Assembly (NCBI GenBank): GCA_964524145.1
Contig: CAZGCA010000024.1
Coordinates: 1-64,000 of the forward strand
Source of the DNA: CAZGCA01 sp964524145
Lineage (GTDB): Bacteria; Hydrogenedentota; CAZGCA01
Length of the DNA: 64,000 nt
Reading direction: 5' to 3'
The notes below the pieces were generated by a model. That model had not been told where the DNA came from, made no database searches, and worked only from the letters and a program-made list of their open reading frames with translations. A program made the position numbers and the translations under genes. This document shows positions 35,068-44,679 of this stretch, one piece after another (the stretch's first letter is position 1; the number at the start of each line of letters is the position of its first letter).

Positions 35068-36990
35068 CTACCTGTTTCGTTTCAGTGCGTTGCTGAACAT
35101 CTCGACATCGGTATGAGGTAGGAATGATGCCTTCACGAACTCGTCCATGAACCTGTTGTCCGTCGAAAGCTCGATGTAGGTCATACGCCTTGCTGTATCG
35201 AGAACGGTGTTCATCGCCTCGACCGAGAGCATCGTCATCCTCGCGCCGTTCACAGAACTGTTGCCGATGAACCGGACCCGCTTCGGGTCGACCGGCGGCA
35301 GAAGTCCTATGGCGATGGCCCGTTCTATGTCAAGGTAGTGCCCGAACCCGCCCGCAATGAATATCCGGTCGAGCTGGTCGTACGACATCTCCAGTGAGCC
35401 GAGCAACACGGCTGTGCCCGCGTACACAGCCGCCTTCGACCGGACAAGGTTGTCTATGTCGGGCTGGGTCAGACAAATATCGTCTGCGACTGCCGATTCA
35501 TCCTTCCACGCCAATACGAATTCGAGCCCCGAATCGGTGCCCCTCAACCTGTTTCCGCCCGTTCCCTTGACAAAGTTGCCTCCCTGATCGATAACACCCG
35601 CTCCGAGCAGTTCCGCAATGGCGTCTATCAGCCCTGAACCGCAGATACCGAGCGGTTTATCGTCGCCCACCGTCACGAGCTTAACGCTGCCGCCGCCGTC
35701 AGCGATCTCGACTCTCTCTATCGCGCCGCGGCCCGCTCTCATCCCGTACTTAACCGACCCGCCCTCAAATGCAGGACCCGCAGATGCCGAACAGCAGACC
35801 AACCATTCCTTGTTGCCGACGACGATCTCCCCGTTCGTGCCGACGTCTATCAGCATTGACGGCTTCTCTGCAAAGCATATTCCGGAAGCGAGCACCCCTG
35901 CGCTGATGTCCCCGCCGACGTAGCTGCTCACGCACGGCATACAATACAACAGGCCGCGCGGGTTGACGTCTATTCCCACCTCGGCGGCGCGCACGGGTGG
36001 CACCTGGCACGCGGCGGGAACGTATGGTTCGAGGCGAATGTAGTTTGGGTTAAGGTCTATGAGGAAGTGCTCCATGGTCGTGTTTCCCGCACACGCAACC
36101 GCGGTGATGTCGTTCAGGTCCGAACCTGACTGCTGCACCAGCGAGTCTATCAGGCTGTTCAGCGTCTCGACGATGGCGTCGTGCAGTATCCGCTGCCCAT
36201 TTTCTTTGCCCGCGAAGATCAGCCGGGTGATCACGTCCTCGCCGTACTGGATTTGAGGGTTGTAGGCCGCCTCGGTGGCTATGGTCTTACCGGTGGTCAG
36301 GTCCACGAGATGGACCGCAAGCGTTGTCGTACCAACGTCTATAGCCACACCGAGATTGCGCGACGATGTGTCGCCAGGCTCTATCTGGATAACCTCGGTT
36401 GTGCCGCCGCGTTCGCCGAGTGTCGCTGTCACCTTCCAGTCGCTTTTTCGCAGTATCTCCGGAATCTGCCAGATATACTTGAGACCCGTCTGCACAATGG
36501 GCGCGTCCGTCACCCTGCGGATTTCTCGGTAGATGCGGTCCAGGTCCGGGAGATTGTCATCGAGAGACGGCGGGGGTAGTTCGAGGTACAGCTTGCGTGT
36601 CACGGGGTTGTACGGGAACTTGGTCTCCTGAGATGCCAGATCATCAGGTCCACGACCCGCGTCCGTCTCGCCGCCAACGACAATGCGGCCGCCTTCGGCC
36701 CGCGATTCCAACGGCACTTCGACGACCACGTCGCTCGTCGGTACCGTCTGACAGGCGAGCGCGTAGCCCCTTTGAACCTCCTCGGGTGAGAAATGAGTGT
36801 GGGGTTGCTCGTGCACCCGGCCGTTCTTGACGACGACACGGCATTTGCCGCACGCGCCCTCGCCCCCGCAGATGCTGTTTACATAGACCCCCGCCTGCTG
36901 CGCAGCGTCGAGCAACGTCGCGCCTTCTTCGACCGCAACCGTCTTTCCCTCCGGCAGGAACGTAACGCTGAATTTGGACATTTTACTCAC
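35068..36990 (-). CDS. acsV: Corrinoid activation/regeneration protein AcsV (RACo-like)
   Basis: A 640-residue protein combining an N-terminal [2Fe-2S] ferredoxin domain (C41, C47, C50 in CGGEGACGKC; C80) with a linker and a C-terminal ASKHA ATPase (DUF4445 type). The latter shows GVAIDVGTTTLAVHLV, VACAGNTTMEH, LIDVGTNGEIV and IFIAGGFGHYLD. RACo proteins use ATP and a low-potential electron to reduce inactive Co(II) back to Co(I) in the corrinoid iron-sulfur protein. That fits its position with acsC, acsD and acsE. Start is a GTG, or an ATG three codons later. The upstream 109-base gap holds only a weak inverted repeat. Confidence 0.93.
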   Translation of the reverse strand: MSKMSKFSVTFLPEGKTVAVEEGATLLDAAQQAGVYVNSICGGEGACGKCRVVVKNGRVHEQPHTHFSPEEVQRGYALACQTVPTSDVVVEVPLESRAEGGRIVVGGETDAGRGPDDLASQETKFPYNPVTRKLYLELPPPSLDDNLPDLDRIYREIRRVTDAPIVQTGLKYIWQIPEILRKSDWKVTATLGERGGTTEVIQIEPGDTSSRNLGVAIDVGTTTLAVHLVDLTTGKTIATEAAYNPQIQYGEDVITRLIFAGKENGQRILHDAIVETLNSLIDSLVQQSGSDLNDITAVACAGNTTMEHFLIDLNPNYIRLEPYVPAACQVPPVRAAEVGIDVNPRGLLYCMPCVSSYVGGDISAGVLASGICFAEKPSMLIDVGTNGEIVVGNKEWLVCCSASAGPAFEGGSVKYGMRAGRGAIERVEIADGGGSVKLVTVGDDKPLGICGSGLIDAIAELLGAGVIDQGGNFVKGTGGNRLRGTDSGLEFVLAWKDESAVADDICLTQPDIDNLVRSKAAVYAGTAVLLGSLEMSYDQLDRIFIAGGFGHYLDIERAIAIGLLPPVDPKRVRFIGNSSVNGARMTMLSVEAMNTVLDTARRMTYIELSTDNRFMDEFVKASFLPHTDVEMFSNALKRNR

Positions 36991-37099
36991 TCTGATTTAG
37001 AAATCTCGGTGACGCATCGCATGCCGATGGGACCGCCGCGGTCTAACAGTGTGCCCGTTCCATATCTTGTGGCGTCCCTAAGCGGGCACAGCACAAACA

Positions 37100-37849
37100 C
37101 TAGAAGCCGGGCAATGAAAGAGGCAAAACGTTCCATTCAATTGGTTTGACTGAGTCCCTGGTGAGATCCCACTTCGCTATGATCTTGAACGCCTCGTTTG
37201 ATGCCGTCTTGATCACGTGTTCAGTCTCCGCGATCTCCGTTCCGGGCGGAGGCAGCGGCGGCACTATCTCGTAATTCTCTACGCTCCCGTCTGCAGCCCA
37301 GCTGACCGTTACCTTTAGGGGTTTGCCTTGCTCGTCTTGGATCGTATACGTTAGCGACGCTGGCGGCGTTAATCCCTTGGGCAACTCCGGTTTCGCCTCG
37401 ATGCCAGTGCTCGGCGATATCTCGAGCACGAGACGCAGTTCCTTCCCCGGCGGATCAACCGCAGGGAATCGCAAGACCTGTCTGATCATCCCCGGGGGCG
37501 CGGCAGGAGGAGCTATCTGGGGCGGTGACGGAACCGGTTTGGGCACGGCCGCAGCGACGCGTTCCAGGGCTGCCGGCACGTCGACCGGCAACGCCGGCGC
37601 AGCCTCGGTGCGTGGGGCCGTCCATACCTGGCCTGTCCCCGTACGTTCGATCTTCGATATCTTGCTCTTGCCCAGAGTGGCCTTTGTGTACTCGATGATC
37701 TGCACCGTGACCGTGTATTGCGTTTCGTCCACGATAACCACGTCGCGCAGTTCTACACCGTTCTTGAGCACGATGTTGTCCGCACCTGCCGTCGCGCAGA
37801 GCAGCAATGTCAGTGACACGCTCAGTGCCAACTTGCTTGCCCACATCAT
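37100..37849 (-). CDS. Secreted protein of unknown function inside the acs cluster
   Basis: A 249-residue exported protein: signal peptide (LALSVSLTLLLCATAGA), a short beta domain (NIVLKNGVELRDVVIVDE to ISKIERTG, about 25-70), a Pro/Ala-rich linker (about 78-120) and a second beta-rich region to the end. I do not recognise a named family. The first domain shares its pattern (LKNG...V.IVDE...KI.RIE) with the membrane protein at 26578-27387. The ATG has a very strong GGAGGAGGG upstream. An exported protein is out of place among cytoplasmic acetyl-CoA pathway genes, and nothing ties it to that chemistry. Confidence 0.65.
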   Translation of the reverse strand: MMWASKLALSVSLTLLLCATAGADNIVLKNGVELRDVVIVDETQYTVTVQIIEYTKATLGKSKISKIERTGTGQVWTAPRTEAAPALPVDVPAALERVAAAVPKPVPSPPQIAPPAAPPGMIRQVLRFPAVDPPGKELRLVLEISPSTGIEAKPELPKGLTPPASLTYTIQDEQGKPLKVTVSWAADGSVENYEIVPPLPPPGTEIAETEHVIKTASNEAFKIIAKWDLTRDSVKPIEWNVLPLSLPGF

Positions 37850-37897
37850 GGTTCCCTCCTCCCAGCAAGAGTTCCCTGTTCAGAAAAACCTGCCACG

Positions 37898-38776
37898 CTA
37901 CAGCTCCAACCACGAATCCGAGTACAGCGAGTGACCCAGAAGCAGCTTCGTCGTCTTGACGTAGTCCACTTCCTCCTTGCTCAGCGAACCCGAATCCACT
38001 TCCTCGCCATCCATCACACGGTGAACCAGCTTGACGAGATCGTCCCGCTCGCCTCGCGCGATCTTCCTGAGATCCTCGTCGAAGGCGTCGACAATCGCCG
38101 AATACATGCCGTACTTCATCAGCATCACCATGTACGTCTGGTTCAGTATCGGACGGAGATGTTCCGGCGCACCGTTCGACACGTTGGACAGTCCGCAGGT
38201 TGATTTGCAGTCCGGCGCAAGGTCGGGGTACATGATCATGAACTCCGTACACCCTCTCACCTGGTCTTGCTGCGAGTTGACCGGCAACACTATCGGGTCT
38301 ATCCACAGGTCCTCGTTCGGCACACCGCGTTCACTGGCATTATACATCAGTTCCGCAGCAAGTACACCCCTTTCGTTGGCATCGCGCGGAATGCCTTCCA
38401 CACCCAACATCAGCGCCACGGCTCCGGCATCATACTGTTTTGCCAGCGGTAGCAAGGCTTCCATGCGTTCCGGACGCGCGGATATCGAGTTGATGACCGG
38501 CTTGCCCTTGGCAACCTTGAGACCGGCCTCGAGGGCCTCGACGTTTGTGGTGTCCAGGAACAGCGGCACATCCGTCACCTCCTGAACGGTGTTGACAACC
38601 CATTCCATCATCTCCGCACCGGCCTTGCGCGCGGGCCCGAGGTTGATGTCAATATAGTCCACACCTGCTTGCGTCTCCGCCTCCGCCATCTCCTGGATGG
38701 GCTGCGGGTCACGAGCCTTCATGGCTGGCCCGATCTTCTTCGACATAACGTTGAGATTCTCTCCAACGAGCAGCAT
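37898..38776 (-). CDS. acsE: Methyl-THF:corrinoid iron-sulfur protein methyltransferase AcsE
   Basis: A 292-residue pterin-binding TIM barrel. MLLVGENLNVMSKKIGPAM begins the fold, YIDINLGPAR is the pterin-binding strand, and LFLDTTNVEALEAGL, NSISARPERM and STCGLSNVSNG follow. AcsE moves the methyl group from methyl-THF (made by MetF) to Co(I) of the AcsC/AcsD corrinoid protein. Start chosen at the ATG after GGAGGG, dropping 11 upstream residues. It follows acsC by about 20 bases. It could be confused with other MtrH- or MtgA-type methyltransferases, but the gene context settles it. Confidence 0.93.
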   Translation of the reverse strand: MLLVGENLNVMSKKIGPAMKARDPQPIQEMAEAETQAGVDYIDINLGPARKAGAEMMEWVVNTVQEVTDVPLFLDTTNVEALEAGLKVAKGKPVINSISARPERMEALLPLAKQYDAGAVALMLGVEGIPRDANERGVLAAELMYNASERGVPNEDLWIDPIVLPVNSQQDQVRGCTEFMIMYPDLAPDCKSTCGLSNVSNGAPEHLRPILNQTYMVMLMKYGMYSAIVDAFDEDLRKIARGERDDLVKLVHRVMDGEEVDSGSLSKEEVDYVKTTKLLLGHSLYSDSWLEL

Positions 38777-38796
38777 TTTCTCTCCCTCCGGGGCCG

Positions 38797-40143
38797 CTAC
38801 GCGGCCCACGTTTTCAGAAACGCTGATATACTCGATGCTTCACGCGGCCCGATCTGCACCTCCCAATCAGGAAGCTCCTCCTCGAGCTCGCCGCTAATCG
38901 CAGCTGCATAGCCGGGGATGATGATCTTGCGGTGCGAAACCTTGTCCTCAATACCGCTCTTCTTCACAAACGGGCCTATGAGGTCCGCGACGAACTTGCC
39001 CGCGGCCCACGCCGTCATCACCGAAAGGCCCTCGGTATCCAGGATGAGAAGGTACGCGGGTACCCTGCTCGTCTCTATCTCCCCGCTCACGATGAAGTAC
39101 GTCAGGGAGAAGTTCGTGGTGATGAGTACCGGCGAGTTCTCGTCCGGGTTGCCTATCTCGTAGATGCCCTGGTCGGTCGCCATCGGTCGTTGCGGGTCCG
39201 TGTAGATGTTCAACCGGGTAAGAAGGAGCAGGAACAGGCTTTGACCCTGGATATCCGAGAGCACGATTATGCCGGCGTACTTCGCGATAAACGCCGCCGC
39301 CATCAGCGTCTCCTCCATCCGATCCTCCGTCATCTCGCACGGGAACGCTATCGTCGGATACCCGACCTCCTTCACCTTCGACATCAACGCGCCGCGCCGA
39401 ATGGCCACCTGGTCTTCCAACGCCTGGCGAAAAGTCCTCGCACCGGAGTCCAGCACAATGTCTTTAACGCCGGCCTCGTCGACTTTTGGCGTGAGTTCGG
39501 CCAGCTCTGCGACACTGTTCGCGCGTACCGCGAGAGGGCAGCCCGTATCCTTGGCCAGTTTCGCGAACTTGTCGACGTTGTCCTTCGTTGCCGCGTACAG
39601 CAGCGGTTTCCTGCTGCCGGACGCTTCGACAGCGCCTTTGAGCGCCTCGACGTCGTCGCCAATGAGAATGAGAGGAGCATCGGTAGCCTCGGCAACCTTC
39701 TTCGCCAACGCTGTGAACTTTGCCGCGTCGCCCGACTCGTTCTTGAGTGCCAGCATGTCCGCACGCAATGTGAGCCCGACACGATCGTACTCGAGCTCTT
39801 TGAACCGTGTGAGACGCCCCTCAACTTCCGCGTCCGGCATCGCGTCCGAAACGAGGATCGCCAACGGTGACTTGTTGACGAAGGTCTTCTCGTGGCGGAA
39901 CAGCACGGTCTCGCCGCCAACCTTGACCGCCTGTTCGGCTGTACCGACTGCTACGGTCCGAATCGGGGGTGCCGACGCCTCCGCAAGTTCGGCTTTCGCT
40001 TCATCCGAAACGTGAGGACAAGCGCTCAGCTCGGCTTGTCCGCCTGCGAGCTTCATTGCGAATGCAAGACATGTCGGCACACCGCACTCGCCGCAGTTAG
40101 TTTTGGGCAGCTTCTTGAAGATCTCTATGCCCGTAAGTGCCAT
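38797..40143 (-). CDS. acsC: Corrinoid iron-sulfur protein large subunit AcsC
   Basis: A 448-residue AcsC/CdhE. The N-terminal [4Fe-4S] domain has C17, C20, C25 and C42 (KTNCGECGVPTC...ACP). A TIM-barrel region follows (about 90-320). The C-terminal cobalamin-binding part includes NFSLTYFIVSGEIE, LILDTEGLSVMTAWAAGKF and HRKIIIPGYAAAISGELEEEL. With AcsD it carries the methyl-cobalt group to acetyl-CoA synthase. The ATG follows AAGGAG. It lies 36 bases after acsB and 20 bases before acsE, clearly within one transcript. Confidence 0.95.
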   Translation of the reverse strand: MALTGIEIFKKLPKTNCGECGVPTCLAFAMKLAGGQAELSACPHVSDEAKAELAEASAPPIRTVAVGTAEQAVKVGGETVLFRHEKTFVNKSPLAILVSDAMPDAEVEGRLTRFKELEYDRVGLTLRADMLALKNESGDAAKFTALAKKVAEATDAPLILIGDDVEALKGAVEASGSRKPLLYAATKDNVDKFAKLAKDTGCPLAVRANSVAELAELTPKVDEAGVKDIVLDSGARTFRQALEDQVAIRRGALMSKVKEVGYPTIAFPCEMTEDRMEETLMAAAFIAKYAGIIVLSDIQGQSLFLLLLTRLNIYTDPQRPMATDQGIYEIGNPDENSPVLITTNFSLTYFIVSGEIETSRVPAYLLILDTEGLSVMTAWAAGKFVADLIGPFVKKSGIEDKVSHRKIIIPGYAAAISGELEEELPDWEVQIGPREASSISAFLKTWAA

Positions 40144-40179
40144 CTCGTTCTCCTTTCGACTCTCGAATCCTTGCACCCA

Positions 40180-42387
40180 CTACAGAATCGGATCCATCGT
40201 CAGCGCAGGATGCCCCTTCTCTTCCAAGAACGGAAGTATTTCCTCCTCGGTGATCCCAACAGTTTCGTCAGCGATCATGTCAATAAACCCGGGCATCTCT
40301 ATTTCCTCGCATCGCTTAATCAATCTGTCTTTGATTGTCTCTTTGAGTTGTTTCGGCATCCACACCAACCGTTTAATCCCTCCTTCTGCGAGAACAAACT
40401 TCTTGCTGCAGATGTAGTGTTTGCTGTGGCCGACAAACCCCGGCGTGACGTTTCCGCCGCCCACGGTTCCGGCAAGCGTTGTGAACTTCATGCCGCACGG
40501 GGTCATTCCAGCGTGGTCTCTGTCAACGGTCATAATACCGTTGCAGATCGGCAATACCGCAGCAATGCATTCAAAGCACCCGCAAGAGGTCATCGGCTCC
40601 CTCATGATGCTGTATGCGTTGGTACGTTCGACCTTGCCACGAGACGCTATCTTCACGAACTCGTTCACACCTTTCCACTGGCCGAAGACGGCGTCGATAA
40701 CCTCGCCTTTGGGCACCGGTTGGTTGGGACCGGTTGGATTGATCTCGTTCGAGGCCTTCCCGTCGAGCAAATTATAGGCCCCGCACAAACCCGTCCGTTC
40801 AGGCGTGATTACACATACGTGACTCGGCGCGAACGACTGGCATAACGTGCAGGAATAGAAGACGTCCGTGTCCTCGTCCGTCATACCCTCAATCCGCTCA
40901 TCGCGCTCTTTATACACCTCACGTGCTACTGCCAGGATCTCATTGACCTTGTCCTCTTCCGTGTACAGTTTCACCTGAACCTTGTCGAAAATGTTGCCGA
41001 AGTCTTGGTGATATTTCGCGTGAACAATGTCACCGATATGCTTCAGTCTGAACCCTTTTTCTTTGGCGGACTTACTTACCCTGATCCACGTGATATCCCT
41101 TTGCCCGATATGCATCACGCCCTGGGCGTAGTTCACCAAGTGGTGAATCTGCCGCTCGAGTATTGGTTCAAAGTCCTCCTGCAAGGTTCGCCCGGCAACC
41201 TCGACCACGATAGCGAGCGGCAGTTTGGTTCCCTCGGGCACGTCATCGAGATCGGGTCCGAACACCTCTGTCTTCCCGTCCTCAACCTCATCCATCTCTT
41301 TGGAAGTCGTCCACTCGACCGCGTGTTTGCCCCCGGCACCCCCGCATTCGGCATACACGTCGTCCTTGCGCACCCGTTCGCCTTCGAATGCCGGGCCGTA
41401 TGCGACCGGTATGGGGACCTTGGTCACGCTGACCTTTAGCCCGCGGACCTCGATTGCTTTCGAAACGAGCTGGTCGTGCGGCACGTTTGACACCACGTGC
41501 TCGTACGTGCATATGCCGGTCGGCAGAACCTCAGGAATCGGCGTATCGGCTATGACCGGGAACCCCCAGTTGATTGCGCCTGCCGCGTTGGCATACCACT
41601 CTTCGTCAACGTACCCCAAAGGCAGGGCAAACGCGAAGATGCGGTCCTTGTTGTATATCAGCACGCGGCGGTAGTCGCCCGGCTCGACACCACCGAACGA
41701 CAGCGCGGCTCGGGTGGCGAATCCCATGGCGAATACCGTTGCCGAAACATCCGGCCCGAACGACACGAGGCGAGTAGGCCACCCTATCTGTACGCCGGCC
41801 TCGACAAGTTGTTCGGACATTGTCTTGCCGTCCCGGTTCGCGGACATGAAGATGTAGAGGTTTTTCTCCTGCAACTCCTGCGCAATCTTGACGGCAGTCT
41901 CGGTATCCGGGGCTGCACCGAGAATGGCCGCAAACCCGGGAGCCGTGCCGTCCACGAACTCCACTCCGCGTTTGCGCAGAATAACGTCGTCGGCGGCTCC
42001 TAGCCAGAGATTGCCGTTGCTCGGGTCTTCCTGCTGCGTGTAGAACTCAGGCTGCTCGACGTACCGGATCGCTTCGATCATCTCCTCAGCGAACAGAGTC
42101 GCCATACCCGCGTCGAGTGCAGGTGCGAGGTACGGCAGATGTACCTTTTCCCGGACGGGCGGCGGCAACAGCCGGTCGCACCACTCCAGCACCTGTTCCA
42201 TGTCGCCGAGCGTCTTGACCGGAATCCCGAGTATCCCGTAGATCACCGGCAGATAGTAACCGGTGTTGGGGAACGCGACTTCCTGGGTCGGCCCGTGCTT
42301 GTCAACCGCTTCCTTGTACTTCGTCTTGGCATTGTCGACTATCTTGTGCGCGCCTCTGATAGCCGCTGAAGCTATTATCTTAGACAC
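40180..42387 (-). CDS. acsB: CO-methylating acetyl-CoA synthase AcsB
   Basis: A 735-residue bacterial-type acetyl-CoA synthase. It keeps the N-terminal domain that binds CO dehydrogenase and so carries the full bacterial length, unlike the shorter archaeal CdhC. A-cluster ligands are visible: SCTLC, SHVC and TGLCGAY for the [4Fe-4S] cubane and proximal nickel, and the SCGCFEC motif whose CGC holds the distal nickel. It joins CO, a methyl group and CoA into acetyl-CoA. It begins with GTG after AAGGAGGG, overlapping the end of cooS/acsA by 8 bases, which suggests coupled translation of the complex partners. Confidence 0.97.
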   Translation of the reverse strand: MSKIIASAAIRGAHKIVDNAKTKYKEAVDKHGPTQEVAFPNTGYYLPVIYGILGIPVKTLGDMEQVLEWCDRLLPPPVREKVHLPYLAPALDAGMATLFAEEMIEAIRYVEQPEFYTQQEDPSNGNLWLGAADDVILRKRGVEFVDGTAPGFAAILGAAPDTETAVKIAQELQEKNLYIFMSANRDGKTMSEQLVEAGVQIGWPTRLVSFGPDVSATVFAMGFATRAALSFGGVEPGDYRRVLIYNKDRIFAFALPLGYVDEEWYANAAGAINWGFPVIADTPIPEVLPTGICTYEHVVSNVPHDQLVSKAIEVRGLKVSVTKVPIPVAYGPAFEGERVRKDDVYAECGGAGGKHAVEWTTSKEMDEVEDGKTEVFGPDLDDVPEGTKLPLAIVVEVAGRTLQEDFEPILERQIHHLVNYAQGVMHIGQRDITWIRVSKSAKEKGFRLKHIGDIVHAKYHQDFGNIFDKVQVKLYTEEDKVNEILAVAREVYKERDERIEGMTDEDTDVFYSCTLCQSFAPSHVCVITPERTGLCGAYNLLDGKASNEINPTGPNQPVPKGEVIDAVFGQWKGVNEFVKIASRGKVERTNAYSIMREPMTSCGCFECIAAVLPICNGIMTVDRDHAGMTPCGMKFTTLAGTVGGGNVTPGFVGHSKHYICSKKFVLAEGGIKRLVWMPKQLKETIKDRLIKRCEEIEMPGFIDMIADETVGITEEEILPFLEEKGHPALTMDPIL

Positions 42388-44335
42388 TTTCCAGCTCCCT
42401 CCTTTTCTCCATGTCGAAGAGCACTCGCTCCCGTGCCTTGTCGATTCCGAGCGCCTTTCTCTTGCTGTCGATGTGGTCTATCATCAGCTTCGCTGCCTTG
42501 ATCGGGTCGCGCTCGAACGCCCATTTGCCTTTGATATCCTGCTCGATACCCTCGAACAGGTAGTCGGTCAACTCCCTGGCTCCGAGCGTCGGCCACGTCA
42601 CACCGAATACCGTGAACACACCGGACGCGACGAAGTAGTGCCCTATCGAGATCGCCTTTTCGCTCATCCATTCCGGCGCGGCTCCTGCAGCCGGGAGGTC
42701 GCTTATATCGTCGCCGAGGCCGCCTTCCTTGACCATGGCGGTCGCCGCCATGAGTATGCGCGCATTGTCAACGCACGAACCTAAATGCAACACAGGCGGG
42801 ATACCTACTGTCTCGCAGACCTCTGCAAGCCCATCGCCGGCGAATTCTCCCGCGGCCTCAGGCGTCATTAGCCCTGCTTTGGCACAGGCTATCGCGCTGC
42901 AGCCCGTCTGGAGAACGAGCACGTCGTTGGCGATCAGTTCCTTAACCATCGCAACGTGGCCCTCGTCGTGCACGACCTTCGCATTGTTGCACCCGACAAC
43001 ACCGGCTACCCCGCGTATCCGGCCGTTGATGATGTTATCGTTGAGCGGCCTGTACGAAGCGCGGAACGTTCCGCCGAGCAGATAGTTGATCGTCTCGTGG
43101 CTGAACCCAGCGACAACATCCATCTGGTCCTTGGGAATCTCCACGTTTTTGCCTCGTTTCGTGAAGTTCTCGATGGCCCGTTTGACGATCTCCTTTGCCG
43201 ACTGCATGGCGTCATGTTCGTCAAACTCGATGTGCGTTGCCCCGGGGAACATGGCTTTCGGCGACGTCGAGATGATCTCGGTGTGGAAGCATTGCGCAAC
43301 CCGCGGCAACGACGGCATAATGCATTGCACATCCACCGTCATCGCCTCGACCACGCCGGTCACGATGGCCATTTCCTGCTGCAGGAAATTGCCTGCTATC
43401 GGTATACCGTGGCGCATCAGTATCTCGTTTGCCGTGCAACAAATGCCGGCGATGTTTATGCCTTTTGCACCCTTCGACTCGGCGAGCTTCACCATCTCGG
43501 GGTCCTGCGCTGCGACAACAATCATCTCTGACAACAGCGGTTCGTGCCCGTGTACTATGATATTGACCTGGTCTTCCTCGAGCACTCCGAGGTTCACACG
43601 CCCAACCACTGGCGTGGGTGTACCGAAGAGGATATCCTGCAGTTCGGTGGCCAACATCGAGCCGCCCCAGCCGTCGCCGAGCGCCGCTCTCGTACCTTGC
43701 TTCATCAGGCTAAGGTAGTCTGTGTCGACGCCCATGTGGGTTCTGTGCATGATCTCGACTATCTCGCGATCGATGCCGCGCGGTACCACGCCCATATCGC
43801 GCCACACTTGCTGGCGCTGGAGCGGGGCCGTCTTGATGTACGTCAACTCGCCTTCCTGCTGCCCGAACTCCGCCAGCGCTTTCTCGCCAACCTCAAGCGC
43901 GATATCTTCCACGCTCCTGTCAACAATCTCTATACCGAAGTTCATCGCGACCTGGTACAGCTTCATCACATCGCGAATCTCGTAGCCGGGTGCCTCACCC
44001 TTGGCCGTTGCGAGGAACAGTTCCGCCACTCCCCGGCCGTGATCCGAATGTGCAGCAGCGCCTCCAGCTATCATTCGGACAAAGTTCCGTGCCGCGATAG
44101 TGTCAGCCGTAGCGCCACACACACCTGCGCTTGCGCCGTCACCGAACGGGTCTATCCGGCACGGCCCCATCGAGCAGATGCGACAGCAGATGCCGAGAGT
44201 GCCGAACCCGCACTGCGGCGTCAACTCATCGAGCCTGTCCCAACAGGTGTCGACATTCTCTCGCGCGGCGCTCTTGAGCAATTCGTTCACGGTTCTGTCT
44301 ACGCTCTTGTTACCTTTGTTGTCTGTTTTTGCCAT
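42380..44335 (-). CDS. acsA: Anaerobic carbon-monoxide dehydrogenase catalytic subunit
   Basis: A 651-residue Ni-Fe-S CO dehydrogenase (CooS/AcsA). The N-terminal cysteines C31, C42, C50, C51, C54 and C59 match the D- and B-cluster pattern (CGFGTLGICCRICSMGPC). AHSDHGRG carries the catalytic histidine region. GICCTANEIL and LHLGSCVDNARI hold C-cluster ligands. It reduces CO2 to CO for AcsB, or oxidises CO. A perfect AAGGAGG precedes the ATG. A four-cluster ferredoxin and a small zinc-ribbon gene lie directly upstream, likely electron-transfer and assembly partners. Confidence 0.97.
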   Translation of the reverse strand: MAKTDNKGNKSVDRTVNELLKSAARENVDTCWDRLDELTPQCGFGTLGICCRICSMGPCRIDPFGDGASAGVCGATADTIAARNFVRMIAGGAAAHSDHGRGVAELFLATAKGEAPGYEIRDVMKLYQVAMNFGIEIVDRSVEDIALEVGEKALAEFGQQEGELTYIKTAPLQRQQVWRDMGVVPRGIDREIVEIMHRTHMGVDTDYLSLMKQGTRAALGDGWGGSMLATELQDILFGTPTPVVGRVNLGVLEEDQVNIIVHGHEPLLSEMIVVAAQDPEMVKLAESKGAKGINIAGICCTANEILMRHGIPIAGNFLQQEMAIVTGVVEAMTVDVQCIMPSLPRVAQCFHTEIISTSPKAMFPGATHIEFDEHDAMQSAKEIVKRAIENFTKRGKNVEIPKDQMDVVAGFSHETINYLLGGTFRASYRPLNDNIINGRIRGVAGVVGCNNAKVVHDEGHVAMVKELIANDVLVLQTGCSAIACAKAGLMTPEAAGEFAGDGLAEVCETVGIPPVLHLGSCVDNARILMAATAMVKEGGLGDDISDLPAAGAAPEWMSEKAISIGHYFVASGVFTVFGVTWPTLGARELTDYLFEGIEQDIKGKWAFERDPIKAAKLMIDHIDSKRKALGIDKARERVLFDMEKRRELESV

Positions 44336-44374
44336 CGTGTCCTCCTTGTCAAGGCGGTGAAAGTACGTCAGCCG

Positions 44375-44587
44375 TCATTTGCCGATGACGGCCGCCTTGC
44401 CATGAGCTAGTTTCTCTGCTACTATCCTCCGGCGACATGCGGGACATCTTTCCAGCACCTCATCCGGGAGGCCTGATTTCTTCTTGATGTTTTCGAGCAG
44501 CTTGCCGGGCGCAAACTCACTGCCGCACTCGGAACACTCGGCACGCTTCCGCGCGGGTTTCGCTTCAGACGTTTTTTCCTTACTCAT
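44375..44587 (-). CDS. Small zinc-ribbon protein of the CODH cluster
   Basis: A 70-residue protein with a lysine-rich N-terminus and two CxxC pairs: C18 and C21 (CSECGS), C48 and C51 (CPAC). They should hold one zinc ion or a small iron-sulfur centre. The start is the ATG preceded by GAGGAT; a further upstream in-frame ATG adds 13 residues without a better site. It lies 39 bases before the CO dehydrogenase gene. I know no defined function; metal delivery or assembly of CO dehydrogenase is a guess from position only. Confidence 0.7.
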   Translation of the reverse strand: MSKEKTSEAKPARKRAECSECGSEFAPGKLLENIKKKSGLPDEVLERCPACRRRIVAEKLAHGKAAVIGK

Positions 44588-44679
44588 GTCATCCTCGAGC
44601 TTTGTAACTCTTGTCCAGCGGCTCAATCATCTGACGCTGTCGAACCGCGCTCCGCTCAGTCGCCACTGTCTCCGGAAGC

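Noticed and set aside
37051..37089. Terminator between acsV and the secreted gene
   Set aside because: The 7-bp GTGCCCG/CGGGCAC pairing has a 25-base loop and no T-run, so I do not call it a terminator.
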